Source: an uncultured Amylibacter sp.
GTDB taxonomy: Bacteria > Pseudomonadota > Alphaproteobacteria > Rhodobacterales > Rhodobacteraceae
Assembly: GCA_905182285.1 (NCBI GenBank)
Contig: CAJJAY010000024.1
Span: 1-64,000 of the forward strand
Direction: 5' to 3'
DNA length: 64,000 bases
In this document: positions 61,636 to 64,000 of the stretch, piece after piece
Numbering within the stretch: position 1 is the first letter of the stretch
How the letters are laid out: every line of letters starts with the position of its first letter
Translations under genes and position numbers: made by a program
The notes under the pieces: generated by a model
The model's database searches: none
What the model saw: only the letters and a program-made list of their open reading frames with translations
What the model was told of the DNA's origin: nothing

Positions 61636-63018
61636 ATGGAAAAATATGAAAATATTCAAAAAGAAGCTCCAGATCGTGCTTATGAAATGGACTCTTATTT
61701 AATTGATACCGTTCTAACTTATATTGATGATCAAGATAAACAAAGCCTTATTACTTTATTAAACGAATACCATCCTGCAGATATTGCTGATCTTTTTGAA
61801 CAAATAAATCCACATAGCCGGTCTGCTTTAATGGAACTTTGGGGCAAAGAAATGGATGGAGAAGTTTTTGCTGAAATGGATGAAGGTCTTTCTGGTGAAC
61901 TCATCGAAGAAATGTCTGATGAAGTAGTCTCTTTAGTATTAAAGGACTTGGAAACAGACGATGTCGTCGATTTGCTTGAAGATCTAGAAAAAGATGAGCA
62001 AAACCGGCTCATAGATGTATTAGATGCAAGTGGTCAAATTGCAGTATTAAACTCATTAAAATATCCAGAGGGAACAGCTGGTCGGTTAATGGCCAGAGAA
62101 TTAGTTATGGCACCAACCCATTGGAACGTGGGACAGACAATCGATAACTTAAGAAAAAGTAAAAACTTACCTTCTCAATTTTATGATGTTGTTGTGGTCG
62201 ATCCAATGTCAAAACCTATTGGAAAAGTTACACTGTCAACATTATTGCGGGCTCGCAGGTCTACTCCTTTAATAGACTTAGTTGATGAAGAGTTTAGAAC
62301 AATCCCAGTTTCACAATCTCAAGAAGATGTAGCTTATGCTTTTAACCAATATAATATGGTTTCTGCGCCAGTTGTGGATGACGAAAACCGTTTGGTTGGG
62401 GTTATTACAATGGACGATGCAATGGAAGTTCTAGGTGATGAAGCTGATGAAGATATCAAACTTTTGGGAGGTGTTGGCGATGAGAGCCTAACTGACACTA
62501 TTCTTGTGACTGCACGACAAAGATTTCCTTGGCTTGGAATTAATTTATTAACATCAATTTTAGCATCAATTGTTATTGCACAATTTTCTTCAACTATTGA
62601 AGCTATCGTAGCACTTGCTGTTTTAATGCCAATTGTTGCTTCAATGGGAGGTAATGCAGGAACGCAAACTTTAACTGTTGCTGTTCGTGCTCTTGCAACA
62701 AAGGATTTAACATCAGCAAATGCATGGCGTGTTATTCGACGTGAAGCATTGGTTGGATTATTGAACGGCTTAGTTTTTGCAATTATAATTGGCCTTATCG
62801 GATACTATTGGTATGGTTTTGCAATGTTAGGAGCCGTTTTGGCTATGGCAATGATTTTAAATCTATTAATGGCAGGATTGGCGGGTATATTAGTACCATT
62901 AATGCTTGATAAATTTAAGATGGATCCTGCTTTAGGCTCAAGCGCCTTAGTAACTACTGTAACTGATATTATTGGGTTCTTTGCATTTCTTGGTCTTGCA
63001 TCTGCAATTTTATTATAG
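61636..63018 (+). CDS. mgtE: Magnesium transporter MgtE
   Basis: Homodimeric Mg2+ channel. The 460 residues consist of the superhelical N domain (about residues 20-135, acidic, LLNEYHPADIADLFEQIN), two CBS domains (about 140-265, VDDENRLVGVITMDDAMEVLG), a linker helix, and five membrane helices with LPIVASMGGNAGTQTLTVAVRALA, the family's pore motif. It is closed by intracellular Mg2+ through the CBS and N domains. The gene ends 4 bases before the converging PilP-like gene. Confidence 0.93.
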   Translation: MEKYENIQKEAPDRAYEMDSYLIDTVLTYIDDQDKQSLITLLNEYHPADIADLFEQINPHSRSALMELWGKEMDGEVFAEMDEGLSGELIEEMSDEVVSLVLKDLETDDVVDLLEDLEKDEQNRLIDVLDASGQIAVLNSLKYPEGTAGRLMARELVMAPTHWNVGQTIDNLRKSKNLPSQFYDVVVVDPMSKPIGKVTLSTLLRARRSTPLIDLVDEEFRTIPVSQSQEDVAYAFNQYNMVSAPVVDDENRLVGVITMDDAMEVLGDEADEDIKLLGGVGDESLTDTILVTARQRFPWLGINLLTSILASIVIAQFSSTIEAIVALAVLMPIVASMGGNAGTQTLTVAVRALATKDLTSANAWRVIRREALVGLLNGLVFAIIIGLIGYYWYGFAMLGAVLAMAMILNLLMAGLAGILVPLMLDKFKMDPALGSSALVTTVTDIIGFFAFLGLASAILL

Positions 63019-63022
63019 ATAT

Positions 63023-63655
63023 TTATTTTAATATTCTAATTATTTCAGATTGCAGCCCTTTTTGAATTTTTATATTTTTTGTATTTATTTCTAATATTTT
63101 CCAACCATCTATTTCTTGGCCAATTTTAGCAGATTGATAAACTCCATTTTTATTTTTAAATAAGGCACTTTTTCGTTTTTTTGACCCAAATGTACTAATC
63201 AAAGTAAATGCATTAAAATCAAATTTATTAATAAAATTTATTTTTGGGCTATCTTTTTTAAAGGGCAAAATATTTTTTTTGGAAACTCTACTGAAAGTTA
63301 TTTCATCATCTTTTAATGGAGAAACTTTAGCTTGATTTACAATAATATTAAAATCTTTTGGCCTTGTTGGGGGTGTCAAAAATTTTTCTTTTTCATCAAT
63401 TATTAAATTAGTTTTTTTGGTAGATAAATTTACAGGTCTAAGCTTAGGTGCGAAAATGGCTGTATCATCTGGGAGCACGTGGTTAACATTAGTATTGTTT
63501 TTAAGGTTTGACGAAAATGCGCCACTTGAAAAGCTAGACAAGAAAACTGCTAATAATAAAAGATACGATGATTTCAATTTATGCTTATGATTGGTATATT
63601 CACTATGGTTAGGCTTAAAAGCTGATATAAAAATATATGAAGCTTTATTTACCAT
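63023..63655 (-). CDS. Secreted or anchored protein with C-terminal PilP/GspC-like domain
   Basis: A 210-residue protein with an N-terminal cytoplasmic segment, a hydrophobic signal/anchor (about residues 28-47), a long low-complexity Lys/Asn-rich linker (about 50-145) and a small C-terminal beta domain (about 150-208) whose ALFKNKNGVYQSAKIGQEIDGWKILEINTKNIKIQKG resembles the homology region of PilP and GspC, which lies in the periplasm and contacts secretin in type II/IV systems. No pilus or secretion genes are nearby, so its partner is unknown. Confidence 0.55.
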   Translation of the reverse strand: MVNKASYIFISAFKPNHSEYTNHKHKLKSSYLLLLAVFLSSFSSGAFSSNLKNNTNVNHVLPDDTAIFAPKLRPVNLSTKKTNLIIDEKEKFLTPPTRPKDFNIIVNQAKVSPLKDDEITFSRVSKKNILPFKKDSPKINFINKFDFNAFTLISTFGSKKRKSALFKNKNGVYQSAKIGQEIDGWKILEINTKNIKIQKGLQSEIIRILK

Positions 63656-63772
63656 TTAATTAAATTACCTAATTATTTATTGCAGATTATGAGATTAAAT
63701 ATTTTTTAACAAGTAAAAGTGCTTTAAAGAAAGCAATTGGCCAATTTATGAATAAAAGAGATTAATTATTCC

Positions 63773-64000
63773 CTATGTTTTTTTAGACTTGGTGGCATAT
63801 AGAGCAACAGCTGTTGCATTCGAGACGTTAAGTGAGCCAAACTCAGCAGCATAATCAATTTTTACTAATTCATCGCATGTTTGCTTTGTTAATTCTCTTA
63901 AACCAGGACCTTCAGCTCCAAGAACAATAGCAAGAGGCCTATCTTGATGTAATTTTGCAATATCATCAATGCTATTGTCCGCTGTTCCGTCTAATCCAAC
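63773..64000 (-). CDS. TrmH/SpoU-family RNA 2'-O-methyltransferase (RlmB-like), 5' partial
   Basis: The last 75 codons of a SpoU-family methyltransferase; the gene starts beyond the window. The knotted SAM-binding motifs are visible: PLAIVLGAEGPGLRELTKQTCDE (motif 2) and FGSLNVSNATAVALYATK (motif 3). RlmB modifies 23S rRNA G2251 and is the common member of this class; the missing N-terminal half is needed to distinguish it from TrmH or RlmL-type relatives. The stop codon is at 63773-63775. Confidence 0.85.
   Translation of the reverse strand, partial: VGLDGTADNSIDDIAKLHQDRPLAIVLGAEGPGLRELTKQTCDELVKIDYAAEFGSLNVSNATAVALYATKSKKT

Noticed and set aside
1-64000. Mobile elements, prophage or CRISPR array
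   Set aside because: I found no transposase, integrase, phage structural gene or regularly spaced repeat array anywhere in the window.

Overview
The window is a gene-dense, AT-rich (roughly one third GC by eye) bacterial chromosome segment. Protein signatures and synteny point to a marine-type alphaproteobacterium close to Rhodobacterales: acnA divergent from ccmABCDG, dnaG-rpoD, rluD head-to-head with a DUF6476 gene, DUF6324 and DUF3572 proteins, an [14 protein letters not shown] start to IF3, and a tRNA-His with A73, G1-U72 and no encoded G-1. The taxonomic placement is inference from remembered family features, not from a search.

Layout. 1-2937: end of a TRAP transporter (dctP partial, dctQ, dctM). 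3089-4123: YghZ-type aldo/keto reductase. 4157-8030 (minus): siroheme and assimilatory sulfite reduction operon cysG-DUF2849-cysI-DUF934, with no cysH at the place where it often sits. 8253-10965 (minus): cytochrome c maturation ccmABCDG, including a 51-residue ccmD. 11146-15041: aconitase, a small membrane methyltransferase, and infC starting at a rare AUA codon. 15441-18872: a DoeA-like M24 hydrolase, an ArgE-like M20 deacylase and a lone periplasmic binding protein. 18963-24684: tRNA-Gly, ABC exporter, acyl-CoA synthetase, metG. 24806-28141 (minus): nrdR-ribD-ribE-ribH-nusB, with a ribH that has lost the expected catalytic residues and a structured gap before ribE.

28249-39468 is the main accessory block, a complete Sox thiosulfate-oxidation locus. 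A leftward arm carries soxS, a GlcG-like gene, an ArsR repressor with the two cysteines of persulfide sensors, and two YeeE/YedE permeases. A rightward arm carries soxVW and soxXYZAB. soxC and soxD form a separate, convergent operon. A DUF302-like secreted protein follows. The high demand for c-type cytochromes (SoxX, SoxA, SoxD) fits the nearby ccm genes.

40115-45535: rpoD, dnaG (with a cluster of GANTC sites between them), DUF6476 and rluD. 45606-51833: pepF, an aldo/keto reductase, DUF983, DUF3572, a HAD phosphatase and an MttB-family corrinoid methyltransferase lacking pyrrolysine. 51854-54842: tRNA-His, DUF6324, 6S RNA, ygfA, ymdB, EamA. 54960-58930: yebC and the transhydrogenase pntAB behind two perfect AT-rich inverted repeats. 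59212-64000: an unknown 118-residue protein, propionyl-CoA synthetase, mgtE, a PilP/GspC-like protein and the end of an rRNA 2'-O-methyltransferase gene. I saw no insertion sequence, prophage, CRISPR array or rRNA. The least explained items are the GANTC cluster, the degenerate ribH with the structured ribD-ribE gap, the Sox regulatory arm with its GlcG insertion, and the DoeA/ArgE/binding-protein cassette.
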